Shown here piece by piece: positions 8,907 to 18,269 of a stretch of 64,000 nucleotides of DNA. The position numbers and the translations under genes are program-made. The notes under the pieces were generated by a model. The model was not told the origin of the DNA and did not search any database. It saw nothing but the letters and a program-made list of their open reading frames with translations. Source of the DNA: Mucilaginibacter phyllosphaerae (GTDB lineage Bacteria > Bacteroidota > Bacteroidia > Sphingobacteriales > Sphingobacteriaceae); contig NZ_SNQG01000002.1 in the NCBI RefSeq assembly GCF_004378255.1, forward strand, positions 558,001 to 622,000, written 5' to 3'. Each line of letters opens with the position of its first letter. The first letter of the stretch is position 1.

Positions 8907-10126
8907 TAATTTTTTGTGGATAAGGTGTTTTTTACAACGTCTAAAAACTTCAGGCTTTCCATTTCCCAGTTATATTGCTCATGGGCAAGCCTCAACGCTT
9001 CGGATTTACAGGCATCAAGCATGCTGCGGTTGGTATTAAAAGCGGTAAGTATAGTTGCCAGTTGTGCTGCATTACCTTTTGAATAACTGCGGCCAACGTG
9101 CGGATACTTGTTCATAAAATGTTGCTGTGCTGCTGTATCACTGGCAATAATAGCCAGCCCGGCCTGCATGTAGGTAAATAATTTATTACTTAAGGCCAGG
9201 TTGTTATTGATGCTGAAGCCAGGTTCTAATGCCAGCCCGATATCAAACTTTGCTGCAAAAAGGGATAACTCATCTGCAGGCATCGTATGATGGAATTTGA
9301 TGTTGATCCCGCTGTTATTTAACCTGTCGGCAAAGGCTTCGTTACCCATTGTGCTGCCAAGCAGGTGAAGTTCATAATCGGCCGGATCTAACCTTTGCAG
9401 TGCGTCAACAATGTCATCTAACCCACGATTAGCCCCGATAGCCTGCGAAAACCAAAGTAGTTTTACAGGCTGATGATAATTTATTTTGATAGCCCTTACA
9501 TCACCTTTGGGGAAAACATTCAGCAATACAACCGGCTTTAGTTTCGGGTAAATTTGCCGGTAGGCCTCGGCAATTTGTTCGCTGCTGGTAGTAAAATAGT
9601 TTGTTTGCGGCAGATATTTATCTTCTATATAGCCTTTTAGCCTTACATCCGGGTTGTTCAGATCATCGCTTATCTCGTGGCGGTGAAAGTCTTCTGCATC
9701 AAACCCGCAAAGGCTATTGTTGGCTTTTGCGGCCTGTACTACTGCGGGCAAGGCCCCTAAGTTATGGGCGATATAAAGATCAGCTTTATGCTTTTTAGCT
9801 TCTTTTAATAAAAAAAAGGTACTGCGTGATATCGCATATTCTGCAAACCTGTCTAACGATCTGTTGACTGCCAGCCTGCCCGCAAAGTTTATTAACCTGC
9901 TTAAAAAGTAAGTTGTTTTAGCATCAACGGGCGCCCCTGCAACGCGTACTGCCTGCCATTTTTTTGCAGGTAATAATTGCTCGTCATGTTTGGTTCCCCA
10001 ATCGTTCCAATAAGCGTAAATAACGGTTACCTTATAACCTGCGTTGCTTAAAGCATCCGCTTCTTTTACCAGCCTCGGGTTTAAGGTGGGCTGGCCGGAT
10101 GATACCAAAACCACTTTTTTAGCCAT
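8906..10126 (-). CDS. Glycosyltransferase (GT4-like, GT-B)
   Basis: A 406-residue protein with two Rossmann-like halves. The opening KVVLVSSGQPTLNPRLVKEA is characteristic of a GT4-related subgroup of Bacteroidota. AHNLGALPAVVQAAK at about 120-134 is the acceptor-side loop, and SNKLFTYMQAGLAII at about 310-325 corresponds to the donor-binding C-terminal motif. The classical EX7E glutamates are not obvious, as in other members of this subgroup. It probably contributes one glycosidic bond to the locus product. It overlaps the upstream GT4 gene by 8 bp. Confidence 0.8.
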   Translation of the reverse strand: MAKKVVLVSSGQPTLNPRLVKEADALSNAGYKVTVIYAYWNDWGTKHDEQLLPAKKWQAVRVAGAPVDAKTTYFLSRLINFAGRLAVNRSLDRFAEYAISRSTFFLLKEAKKHKADLYIAHNLGALPAVVQAAKANNSLCGFDAEDFHRHEISDDLNNPDVRLKGYIEDKYLPQTNYFTTSSEQIAEAYRQIYPKLKPVVLLNVFPKGDVRAIKINYHQPVKLLWFSQAIGANRGLDDIVDALQRLDPADYELHLLGSTMGNEAFADRLNNSGINIKFHHTMPADELSLFAAKFDIGLALEPGFSINNNLALSNKLFTYMQAGLAIIASDTAAQQHFMNKYPHVGRSYSKGNAAQLATILTAFNTNRSMLDACKSEALRLAHEQYNWEMESLKFLDVVKNTLSTKN

Positions 10127-11141
10127 TAAACAAACTGAGATATTGTTTAGCTATGATATCCACATCAAAGCGTTGCTTTGCGCTTTCGCGGCACTGCTTT
10201 CTGTCGATAGCGCTTATTACAGCCAGTTTTGCTGCCATTGCTGAGGCATCTTTCACTACAAAACCATTTATACCCTCCTGCACAACCTCGGGCACCGAGC
10301 CACGCTTAAAGGCTATAACCGGGGTGCCGCAAGCCATAGCTTCTATCATCACCATCCCGAAGGGTTCATCCCATTCTATCGGGAAAAGGAGGGCTTTGGC
10401 CTGCTGTAAATAAGTGTTTTTTTCCCTGTCGTTAAGGGCACCAACATACGTAATCCGGTCGTTATCTATCAGCGGTTCTATCTCGGTTTTGTAGTAGTGC
10501 AGGTTATCCGGCGTGGTGGGTATGTTGCCGGCCAGGATCAGTTTATGATGGGTTGCTTTGGCCACCTTAATGGCTGTATGGGCACCCTTTATTTTATCCA
10601 GGCGGCCTAAAAACATCAGCGGGGCATCCTCTGCAATATGTTGATTAAGCTGATATTTAGAAAAATCAATGGTGTTATAAACCGTTTCCCAATGCCCGGC
10701 CACATTACCTGTGGATACGCAGTAATCGCTACATGCACTGAATATCAGGTTTTTATGTGGTAATTTAACAAGCAGCCTAATGCCTTTTGTAGATACCGGC
10801 CTGCCGTAGGTCATTATTTTTTTTACCGGGCTGTTTAATACCGGCAACAGGTATATCAGCCTGCCAAAGTTATGTACCAGATCGAAATTATGGAGGTTGC
10901 GGTAAAGGTATTGCCAGGCAAATATTACCTCTTTATTTTTTTGTAATACGCTACGGTTAAGATTGTTGACCCCAAAGGCCACTGTTGTGCCGCTGCAGTG
11001 CGAATCTGGCCCGGCAAGCAGGGTTACCTGGTGGCCAAGCTTTTGGTATTCTTCAGCAAAAAGGTAAACGAGGCGTTCGTGGCCGCCGTAAGCTTCGGGT
11101 GGTACAGGTATCCCCGGATCCATGATCAATAGTATCCTCAT
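10119..11141 (-). CDS. Glycosyltransferase family 4 (GT-B)
   Basis: A 340-residue retaining glycosyltransferase. The N-terminal glycine loop EAYGGHERLV at 16-25 and the C-terminal EX7E motif (E259 to E267 in EPFGMVMIE) followed by AMACGTPVIAF are textbook GT4 features; FLGRLDKIKGAHTAI at 177-191 marks the start of the donor-binding domain. Close relatives with this opening act on many sugar donors, so specificity stays open. The start is an ATGA overlap with the next upstream glycosyltransferase, which suggests the two are made together. Confidence 0.87.
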   Translation of the reverse strand: MRILLIMDPGIPVPPEAYGGHERLVYLFAEEYQKLGHQVTLLAGPDSHCSGTTVAFGVNNLNRSVLQKNKEVIFAWQYLYRNLHNFDLVHNFGRLIYLLPVLNSPVKKIMTYGRPVSTKGIRLLVKLPHKNLIFSACSDYCVSTGNVAGHWETVYNTIDFSKYQLNQHIAEDAPLMFLGRLDKIKGAHTAIKVAKATHHKLILAGNIPTTPDNLHYYKTEIEPLIDNDRITYVGALNDREKNTYLQQAKALLFPIEWDEPFGMVMIEAMACGTPVIAFKRGSVPEVVQEGINGFVVKDASAMAAKLAVISAIDRKQCRESAKQRFDVDIIAKQYLSLFNG

Positions 11142-12136
11142 TCCGTGTCCAGCTCCTTTTGTACCTGTTGATATAGGTCGAGATATTTTTGGGCGCAGAT
11201 TTCCAAAGTCAGGTTTTCCCTGATGAAATCACGCGGACAAAAACGCCCTAAATCACTTTTAAAACGCCCTAAAACGTCTTCGAAATCACCCGCGCCGGTA
11301 AATTTTAAACCACAGCGTTCATCCCAGTAAGGCACCGAACTTACCGGCTGATATTTTACCCGGTGAGGATAATAATTGGGGTCTTGCCAGTAGCCGCCCC
11401 TGTCCCATGCCAATACCGGGGTATTGGTGGCCAGCATTTGCTGATAGGCCAGTCCCTGCGTTTCATTTTCTGATAAAAAAACAACTGCATTTACCCGGCT
11501 TAATTTTTGTTTAAGTTCGGCGTGTGTATATTGCCCATATTTAATATATAAGTAAGATAGATCATGCCGGTTAAATACTTTTAATATTGTTTCAAGTACA
11601 TCCCCGGTATGTGCTTTACGTGCTATATTTATTTTATCATATATTAAAAAATCGGTGTCCTTTATATTATTAAAGGGTGCCCAATCTTCCATGCTGATCC
11701 CTACTGGCCATGCCTCTACTTTATTACCATAAAAAGGTTCGCACATTTTTTTCATCCATGGCCCAGGTACTAACAACCTCTGTATGTTAGGATGCTTTTC
11801 AAACAAGTTAGGGTAATCAACAGGGTGCGAATACACACCTGCACCAAAAATGATAGGATTGCGCCATTGCTTTTGATCTATTAAATGCGGTTTCCCAATA
11901 ATGCAGGCTATCTCTTCAGGATGGTTTTTTATATACCGGTAATTATTCAAGCGGTAGGGAATGCCAATTTTATCTAACCCGAGCATAAGATTTAAAGCAA
12001 CCATCATTACGCCGCCGGGCCTTTGCCTGCCCCGTACCAAATACCTAATGAGCCGGCGCGGGTAACGGTCAAACTTAATCCACCTGTCAGAGTCCGGTTC
12101 GGCGTAAAAAATGTTTAAGGGTTTACTATAGCGCAT
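11138..12136 (-). CDS. Putative GT-B glycosyltransferase of unassigned family
   Basis: A 332-residue soluble protein. RPGGVMMVALNLMLGLDKIGI at about 39-59 looks like the glycine loop and following helix of a GT-B N-terminal domain. LLVPGPWMKKMCEPFYG at 121-137 resembles the domain linker. SENETQGLAYQQMLATNTPVLAWD at about 222-245 sits where GT4 enzymes have EX7E, but here the second position is Gln (E225 to Q233). It may therefore be a diverged GT4 or belong to another GT-B family. Position between glycosyltransferase genes, with a 4-bp overlap downstream, supports a glycan role. The product is uncertain. Confidence 0.65.
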   Translation of the reverse strand: MRYSKPLNIFYAEPDSDRWIKFDRYPRRLIRYLVRGRQRPGGVMMVALNLMLGLDKIGIPYRLNNYRYIKNHPEEIACIIGKPHLIDQKQWRNPIIFGAGVYSHPVDYPNLFEKHPNIQRLLVPGPWMKKMCEPFYGNKVEAWPVGISMEDWAPFNNIKDTDFLIYDKINIARKAHTGDVLETILKVFNRHDLSYLYIKYGQYTHAELKQKLSRVNAVVFLSENETQGLAYQQMLATNTPVLAWDRGGYWQDPNYYPHRVKYQPVSSVPYWDERCGLKFTGAGDFEDVLGRFKSDLGRFCPRDFIRENLTLEICAQKYLDLYQQVQKELDTE

Positions 12137-12144
12137 ATGTTAAA

Positions 12145-13056
12145 TTACCGTCTTAATTTTAACAATTTTTCGGACATTGTAAAACCAAAATGTTTATATA
12201 GACGTGCTATTCCCAGGTTTTCGGTAGGCTTAAAATTAGGGTTCAATTCGTAAACCCAATCATATACTTCACGCCCATCTGCCAAATGTGTTTTGGCAAT
12301 CCAATGGGATAGATGCCATAATGTGTTACAAACTGCATTTTTATAGCGTTGCGTTAATATACCTTTTGTAGATAACCGGGCTATGCTTCTTTTATAAATA
12401 GTTAGTTGCGCCAGGTGATTTGCAGATATCTGTAAACCGGTGGCATTTTGTAGCCTTTGCTTTTGATGCACACGATGGGCCAGCGTGGGCATTGGTATAA
12501 AATCTGTTTTTGGTTGGTTTAGAGCGGCTTCTATTACAAATTGCCTATCGTCTAACGCGCCAAATTCCTGGCGGTGAGGTATTGCTTGTATAAATTCTTT
12601 TTTAAAAAGATAAGCACTATAATGTGATGACTCGCATTCACCAAGCTGCTGCGCCAGGAAATCGTCGCATATTGTCCAGCTAATCTCTTTAATAAATTGC
12701 TCTTGTTCATCAAATAACTGGTAACCCGCGCAAGCAATATCAAGCTGATTTTTTTCTGACAAAGTAAATAAGGAAAGAGAGGATCCCGGTAGTAACCAGT
12801 CGTCAGAATCCAGGAAACGAATGTATTTGCCTTTTGCAATGGAAAATCCTTTATTTACGGCCCAATCTTTACCCATATTATCCTGCCGGAGCGCAACGAT
12901 GTTTTGCTGTTTGGCCAACCAATTCCAGGTGCCATCGGTACTGCCGTCGTCAATCACAATCACCTCAATATTCAAAGCGGTTTCGTGGCAGCTGCTTATT
13001 GCTTTTGGCAAGCTCCACAAACGATTGTAACTTGGTATAATGATGCTAATGTCCAA
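12145..13056 (-). CDS. Glycosyltransferase family 2 (GT-A)
   Basis: A 303-residue inverting GT-A glycosyltransferase. IIIPSYNRLWSL at 5-16, VIDDGSTDGT at 34-43 and the metal-binding FLDSDD at 81-86 are all in place. The C-terminal half (VHQKQRLQN at about 190-198) is the variable acceptor region. The first codon is TTG, 2 bp after the stop of the preceding gene; the alternative ATG codons would remove the first strand of the fold. It presumably transfers a hexose from a nucleotide sugar in the cytoplasm. Confidence 0.87.
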   Translation of the reverse strand: MDISIIIPSYNRLWSLPKAISSCHETALNIEVIVIDDGSTDGTWNWLAKQQNIVALRQDNMGKDWAVNKGFSIAKGKYIRFLDSDDWLLPGSSLSLFTLSEKNQLDIACAGYQLFDEQEQFIKEISWTICDDFLAQQLGECESSHYSAYLFKKEFIQAIPHRQEFGALDDRQFVIEAALNQPKTDFIPMPTLAHRVHQKQRLQNATGLQISANHLAQLTIYKRSIARLSTKGILTQRYKNAVCNTLWHLSHWIAKTHLADGREVYDWVYELNPNFKPTENLGIARLYKHFGFTMSEKLLKLRR

Positions 13057-13058
13057 AA

Positions 13059-14036
13059 TTATTCGATGATTCTTTCGGAAGGTTTAATGCTGCGCGTGCC
13101 AATAACCACACGATACACGGGCCTAAACATATCTTTAATTAAATTACCTATAGTGGTTGGTAAAGTTACCTTTAAATAACTTAGTAATGTGGCCCATGAT
13201 TGGGTGTAACGATCTTCTGAGATATATTTCAATTTTTTAACTTCGGCCGTATATGGCAATAGTTGATTGTAATGCCCCAAAAAGTGCACAATAAGCGGCT
13301 TTGCTATGGTTAAGTGCCAGTTTTTTTGATAAAGAGGATGTTTGGAATCGTTATATAATTCGGCTGTGCCTTTTAGTATATCAGATTTAATGCCTGATTT
13401 GAAATTTACAAATTCAGCCAGTATAAGCCCGTCATCTTCTATTGGGTACTGTGCGTGCAGCTGCATAGCCAGGGCCATCAAAACTTCATCGTTGGGGCGG
13501 CCGCGCAGGCGTACAAAGCCTATCTCGTCATAGCGTGCTTCTAACTCACGGGCTTTTGCATATACTTTTGCTGCCTCGGGGCCGTTTTCCAGGTAATAGA
13601 TGCCACCGTTAAATTTAGGTAATTGCGGTATATGGAATTGCCTGCAAACTGCTGCAATATCACCAAACCATTCTCCGTCAGCAGCGTAGTTACCCACAAC
13701 AGATACCTGATGCCCGTTAAACTGCTCAAAAACGGGTAGTAAGCTGCCATACACCAGGCAGTCGCTATCAATAAACAAAGTTTTGCCAGCCGGGGCAATT
13801 TTATCTAAATGCAGCTTGGGCGAAAAGCCTTTACCTAATTCATTTGGCTGTAAGTTTATCACTTCGATATATGAGCTTACATCTGCCGGTAGGTATTGCG
13901 GCAGATCTGTAGCCAGGTAAAAGCGAATGCCGCTATCTTTATTCCACAAAATAAAAGAGCGAACCAGGTTTGCAGCCATATCAACGTACAGCTTTTTGCC
14001 GGTGGCAATTGTAATGATGTTAAGCGGCTGGTTCAA
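13059..14036 (-). CDS. GT8-like / nucleotide-diphospho-sugar transferase
   Basis: A 325-residue protein with a single GT-A fold. The strand-loop TLFIDSDCLVYG at about 86-97 contains the DxD metal site (D90 and D92), and FSPKLHLDKIAP just before it is typical of GT8-like and glycosyltransferase-77-like sugar transferases. LPKFNGGIYYLENG at about 150-163 resembles the FNxGxxxx motif in which the Asn contacts the sugar. Its first codon is TTG. There is a 46-bp gap to the upstream GT61 gene, one of the few real gaps in the operon. Sugar specificity is unknown. Confidence 0.75.
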   Translation of the reverse strand: MNQPLNIITIATGKKLYVDMAANLVRSFILWNKDSGIRFYLATDLPQYLPADVSSYIEVINLQPNELGKGFSPKLHLDKIAPAGKTLFIDSDCLVYGSLLPVFEQFNGHQVSVVGNYAADGEWFGDIAAVCRQFHIPQLPKFNGGIYYLENGPEAAKVYAKARELEARYDEIGFVRLRGRPNDEVLMALAMQLHAQYPIEDDGLILAEFVNFKSGIKSDILKGTAELYNDSKHPLYQKNWHLTIAKPLIVHFLGHYNQLLPYTAEVKKLKYISEDRYTQSWATLLSYLKVTLPTTIGNLIKDMFRPVYRVVIGTRSIKPSERIIE

Positions 14037-14082
14037 TAAATGCTGTTGTTTTAGGATTGCGTTGTTGTAATAAATTTTTTTA

Positions 14083-15225
14083 TCAGGCGCTAATTTGCTG
14101 CAATTTACGGGTAAGTAAGGCTTCGTCTACCCAAATATCACCCCAGGCTGCATGATCGGGCTTTGTGCCCTGCAGGTATTGGTAGTTTAAAGCAAGCATT
14201 CGCGCCAGGGTAAAATAGCAATCTGTCCTGAAATAATCGGGCGAGAATATTTCTATGACAGCGGTACCGGTTTTGGCGAACATTAAATTGGCCAGCGCTG
14301 CGCCGTGCGCACCAATAATTACCGTTGCCTGCTGCACAATAGCAATCTGGCCGGCTATACTTAAAGCATCAGGATTAATGATCTCAAAGCCTTGTGATCT
14401 CAGCATTATGATAACCTCATCTTCGTTAATAATCTTACGGCCAGCGCTGTCACCGCGTTTAAAATAAATCTTTTTGGCGGCAGATGTCGAGGTTTCTTTT
14501 ATTAATACTGATCGTACATAATCTATCGCCCACTGGGGCGAACGGCCTTCGCTACCGGGTAGTGAGCCGATAAACAAACTTTCGAAATGGAATTTTTGAG
14601 TGTCGTTAATTAAAAGTAACTGATCTGTCGGGATGCCAAATTGGGGCAGGATCTCTAAAAACTTTTGCGGTACAGCAGCCGAAACACAAAAATGATTGAT
14701 CTGGCCGGCCACCGATTGGTAGAGTTTGATCCGCGGCAATACATCAAACAACCAGTGGTAATAGTTATGGCTTTGCGGCGATACCAAAACAGCCCCGATC
14801 CCGGCTTTGTGGTTAACCCTGGCCGAGTAGGTAAAAAATGGGCGCTTAAACAAAAATTTTGATAAGGTGCTGATGCCAAAGTGATGTGTAAATTCTTTAA
14901 AAAGCGCATGGTGTTTGTTTAGTACCAGGCCCATCTGTTTATACAGATAGCAATCTTTTAAATTATACAAATAGGCAGGTGCCGTTTGGTAAAAGGTATT
15001 GGCGTTAAATTGTTTGGCGTCCAGCTCCTGATCCAACAACGGTAATTGATGCGTTTGATGTTCGGCGGGTTGTAAAAACTTATAAGAATGTTTACGCACG
15101 CCTGCATAAATGCCGCTTTTGGTATTTTCACGGTCTATCCACCTGGCGCAAGAGCTTATCATACCCGCGGGATAGATAAAAGGAAACTGCCTGATAAAGT
15201 TTTTTATTCCGGACCTGATACGCAT
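14083..15225 (-). CDS. Glycosyltransferase family 61 (DUF563)
   Basis: A 380-residue protein with the GT61/DUF563 hallmarks: NYYHWLFDVLPRI at about 154-166 and GAHGAALANLMFAKTGTAVIEIF at 306-328, the conserved block of this family, which includes plant xylosyl- and arabinosyltransferases and many bacterial surface-glycan enzymes. The intervening KIYFKRGDSAGRKIINE stretch fits the donor domain. An upstream GTG (15228) is directly followed by ATG (15225), whose A is the last base of the previous gene's TGA stop; I use the ATG. The acceptor is not known. Confidence 0.85.
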   Translation of the reverse strand: MRIRSGIKNFIRQFPFIYPAGMISSCARWIDRENTKSGIYAGVRKHSYKFLQPAEHQTHQLPLLDQELDAKQFNANTFYQTAPAYLYNLKDCYLYKQMGLVLNKHHALFKEFTHHFGISTLSKFLFKRPFFTYSARVNHKAGIGAVLVSPQSHNYYHWLFDVLPRIKLYQSVAGQINHFCVSAAVPQKFLEILPQFGIPTDQLLLINDTQKFHFESLFIGSLPGSEGRSPQWAIDYVRSVLIKETSTSAAKKIYFKRGDSAGRKIINEDEVIIMLRSQGFEIINPDALSIAGQIAIVQQATVIIGAHGAALANLMFAKTGTAVIEIFSPDYFRTDCYFTLARMLALNYQYLQGTKPDHAAWGDIWVDEALLTRKLQQISA

Positions 15226-16208
15226 CACTTTTTTAATGATTGTTTGTAGTAAGCTATGCGCCTTGCTATTTTCCAGCCGGCATATTTGGTAAGCAGGTGC
15301 CCGGCGGGGCCGCCCACGTATTTGGGGCCATTGTAGCCAAGTTGCTTTGCTTTATTGATGCAGTATTGATACAGCGTTTTAAATTGCGGATAGGCCAATA
15401 CCCCCATCCACCAGTAATGCCGGGCAAAAATGGGTTTAATAAGCGAATTACCTGTTTTTGCATCCAGGTAGCCAAATTTCAGATCGGTTGCGGCTATGGC
15501 ACTTTCCAGGCTTTTTTGGTTTTTTTGTGCCGATAAAGAGCGGTTATGATCGAATTTGCGATAATAAACAAGCCCTGCAGGGCTAAATTTTATCCCTGCA
15601 GCAAGCAAAGCTACGCGGCAAAAAAACTCGCCGTCGTCATCCAGGCTTAATTGCTCATTCCATCCACCGGCTTTGTCAATTAAATTTTTTGGCGTGAGCC
15701 ACGCATGCAAGGCTATCATCCCGCCATAACCGGGCAATACCTCATTACCGGCATAAAGCTTCAGCATAAAATCAACAGGGTCGTCAGATCCTTCGGCAAA
15801 CCATTCGGTTGTTAATTGGATATTTTTATACGCATCGCCATCTTTAAAATGGATGGTGCTGCAAACCGCTAAATGTTCGGTACGGTTATTTAATACAGCC
15901 ATTTGCGCCGAGATCTTATCTGGCGACAGCAGATCGTCGGCGTCTAAAAACTGAATGTATTGCCCTGTGGCATGTTTTAAACCATGGTTGCGGGCAGCGG
16001 CTGCACCTTTATTGGGCTGCGAAAGCACAGTGATCATCCCGTTATCAAAAGACCGCGCAACAGCTAACGACCCGTCTGTCGACCCATCATCAACCACAAT
16101 GATCTGCTTACTGGGCCACGTTTGGTTAAGCGCCGATTGAATTGCCGGGGCTAAATAGCCCTCTGCATTGTAAACGGGTATAATGATAGAAACTAAAGGG
16201 ATAGTCAA
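15225..16208 (-). CDS. Glycosyltransferase family 2 (GT-A)
   Basis: A 327-residue GT2 enzyme. VSIIIPVYNAEGYL at 6-19, VVDDGSTDGS at 38-47 and QFLDADD at 86-92 are the canonical donor and metal sites. DDDGEFFCR at about 190-198 corresponds to the ED-type acidic element that supplies the catalytic base. It begins with TTG within a TTGA overlap with the stop of the GT10 gene upstream. It should add one sugar during assembly of the repeat unit or chain. Confidence 0.87.
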   Translation of the reverse strand: MTIPLVSIIIPVYNAEGYLAPAIQSALNQTWPSKQIIVVDDGSTDGSLAVARSFDNGMITVLSQPNKGAAAARNHGLKHATGQYIQFLDADDLLSPDKISAQMAVLNNRTEHLAVCSTIHFKDGDAYKNIQLTTEWFAEGSDDPVDFMLKLYAGNEVLPGYGGMIALHAWLTPKNLIDKAGGWNEQLSLDDDGEFFCRVALLAAGIKFSPAGLVYYRKFDHNRSLSAQKNQKSLESAIAATDLKFGYLDAKTGNSLIKPIFARHYWWMGVLAYPQFKTLYQYCINKAKQLGYNGPKYVGGPAGHLLTKYAGWKIARRIAYYKQSLKK

Positions 16209-17224
16209 CGTTTGCTTTCAAAAATTTCCACCCACCGGCTTTTCAGCAGCGTGTTTAAGGGCGGTTGGTTATTTATTAGCCAGGGTTGCTTAAGCATATC
16301 CGTGTATAGTTGCGGGTTGCTGTCTAACGCTATAATGCGGTTAATAAGCGGGGTAAAGTTGATGCTTTTAAACAGCAGCTGCATTTTTACACCGCGGCCC
16401 CAGGCTTTAAGTTTGCGCTGTAACCTGTTTAAGGGGCTTTTATAAAAGGCGGGCCGCAGGTCAACAAAGTTGGGCTGGCTTACATTTTCCAGCCAGTGCA
16501 GCAGTTTTTTATTTTTAATGCTGATGTAATCTGCCGCGTTGATAAAGCTTGCGGTATTAAATATTTTACCAATGTGCGGGTCGCCAAAGTAAATGGGGAT
16601 GCTGTTGGTAAACATAGCATCGTACAGTTTTTCGGTTTGGTAGCCGGGGTAAACATAGTTTTCAAAAGCGATGGTAAATTTATAACCCTGCAAAAATTGC
16701 CTTTTACGCTCCCAGATATCGCCGGTGTACTGCTCATCAATACCGGCCATGTTTTTCATCGATCTGCCCGGTGCATCAACCTTTTTATAGCTTGATAACT
16801 GCCTGAAAAACTCCTCGCGGTAAGCTACCCGGTGCGAATACAAAAAATTGCAGAAATGCGTTTTACCGGCGGCGCCTTTTTCGGCATCAAAGTTAGGTGG
16901 TTTTACCAGCTGCTGCGGATCGGTGCCATGCCATTGGATCCTTTTGTAGCGGCTATGGCCAATATTATCTTCAGCGGGGATGCCGAACGCCCAATCGCAA
17001 ATAGCCATATCCGGTTTCACATTCTCGCAAAAGTAGCCTATGCGCGTATAATTACCTTTCTGAGGAATATCGTTACCATAAGGGCCAAAGATGATAAAAT
17101 CAGGCTCGGCCGATTCTTCAAAATCATACAATCCGGATACGCCGTTAACATCAAAAACCTCTTTTTTAAAGGTTTGCAGCTGTAAGCCGTTTTTAAACTG
17201 AAGTTTGATAACCGGTTTAGCCAT
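16205..17224 (-). CDS. Glycosyltransferase family 10 (alpha-1,3/1,4-fucosyltransferase type)
   Basis: With the ATG at 17224 the protein is 339 residues. The GT10 signature is clear: FTIAFENYVYPGYQTEKLYD (about 184-203) followed by AMFTNSIPIYFGDP, the segment that binds GDP-fucose in bacterial FucT enzymes such as those of Helicobacter. CNFLYSHRVAYREEFF at about 125-140 matches the other conserved block. An upstream TTG start (17257) would overlap the acyltransferase gene by 41 bp; the ATG gives an 8-bp overlap like its neighbours. The expected reaction is transfer of L-fucose (or a related 6-deoxy sugar) in alpha linkage to the glycan. No GDP-fucose synthesis genes are seen in the window. Confidence 0.85.
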   Translation of the reverse strand: MAKPVIKLQFKNGLQLQTFKKEVFDVNGVSGLYDFEESAEPDFIIFGPYGNDIPQKGNYTRIGYFCENVKPDMAICDWAFGIPAEDNIGHSRYKRIQWHGTDPQQLVKPPNFDAEKGAAGKTHFCNFLYSHRVAYREEFFRQLSSYKKVDAPGRSMKNMAGIDEQYTGDIWERKRQFLQGYKFTIAFENYVYPGYQTEKLYDAMFTNSIPIYFGDPHIGKIFNTASFINAADYISIKNKKLLHWLENVSQPNFVDLRPAFYKSPLNRLQRKLKAWGRGVKMQLLFKSINFTPLINRIIALDSNPQLYTDMLKQPWLINNQPPLNTLLKSRWVEIFESKR

Positions 17225-18269
17225 GTTGTTTTGCTGCCTGCAATTGTTTAGCTGCAAACAGTTGTTTTAACTTTAAAAAGGGTTTTTCCCATAAATAATA
17301 GGAGGCAAGCCCGGCAAAATAGATCAACAAAATGTTTGGGGGTGAATGCCGCCAGGCAAAATCTATCTGGCCTACAAAAAAAAATTGCTGCCAGATATAA
17401 ATACTGTAAGACAACACGCCGATATGGACCATCACCCGGCTGTTAAGCAGCCTGTAAACCAGGTTACCGCCGGGCCTGATGTAGCTTAAAATAAGGTACA
17501 ATATAGCTGCAGCTATAAAAAAGCCGCTAAAGGGCAGCGATATAATGGCCAGTTTACCGTAACCGGATAAGTAAATGAACAGTACGAATACCCCCAGGGC
17601 TGCAAACTGAAGCGGGTAGGAGTTAAACATTTTACGGTTTAAGATGCCGGGGTTTTCAAAGTAAAGCAGGCCGCCCGCCGCCCCGATCAGGATAGCATCG
17701 GCATAATTAAAGAAAGGGGATAGGGTGATGTTGCTATACGCCGGGAATTTAAAATCAATGATGTGTGCTGCGCATGAATAAACGATGGATAGCAGCAGGA
17801 ATGGCTTAATATATTTTCTGCAAAAAACCATTACTAGCGGCCATAGCAGATAAAATTGTTCTTCGACAGAGAGCGACCAGTAATGCCCCAGGAACCAGTT
17901 TCTGCCTTTATCGAAATTTACGGTGAAGGTAAAAACGTGTACCAAATTGCTTTTGGTGAGGTTAAGTGGTTCGAAATTTTGCCAGACCAGGATAAAGCAT
18001 GTGTACAGAAAAAATACAGGAAGGATCCTGATGGCGCGCCTGATGTAAAAAGCACCTAAATTGATAAACCCGTTTTTTTGTTCTTCGTTTAATAACAAAG
18101 TAGTGATCAAAAAGCCGCTGATCACAAAAAATACATTCACCCCGATGCCGCCGTGCCTGGCAACATCTGCCCAGCCGGCCGGAAACCCGGATGAGTACCG
18201 GGAATGGCTAAACAACACTAATAATATCGCTATCGCCCTAAATCCGTCTAAAGAAGGTATGCGTTTCAA
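17217..18269 (-). CDS. OafA/YrhL-type membrane acyltransferase
   Basis: A 350-residue polytopic acyltransferase. The N-terminal signature IPSLDGFRAIAILLVLFSH at 4-22 provides the Arg and His active-site pair; VFFVISGFLITTLLL and HYWSLSVEEQFYLLWP follow, the latter the strongly conserved SVEEQFY block. Such proteins O-acetylate exported sugars. The start codon is TTG inside a TTGA overlap with the upstream GT2 stop; the signature begins only three residues in, so no later start is possible. Confidence 0.87.
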   Translation of the reverse strand: MKRIPSLDGFRAIAILLVLFSHSRYSSGFPAGWADVARHGGIGVNVFFVISGFLITTLLLNEEQKNGFINLGAFYIRRAIRILPVFFLYTCFILVWQNFEPLNLTKSNLVHVFTFTVNFDKGRNWFLGHYWSLSVEEQFYLLWPLVMVFCRKYIKPFLLLSIVYSCAAHIIDFKFPAYSNITLSPFFNYADAILIGAAGGLLYFENPGILNRKMFNSYPLQFAALGVFVLFIYLSGYGKLAIISLPFSGFFIAAAILYLILSYIRPGGNLVYRLLNSRVMVHIGVLSYSIYIWQQFFFVGQIDFAWRHSPPNILLIYFAGLASYYLWEKPFLKLKQLFAAKQLQAAKQHG

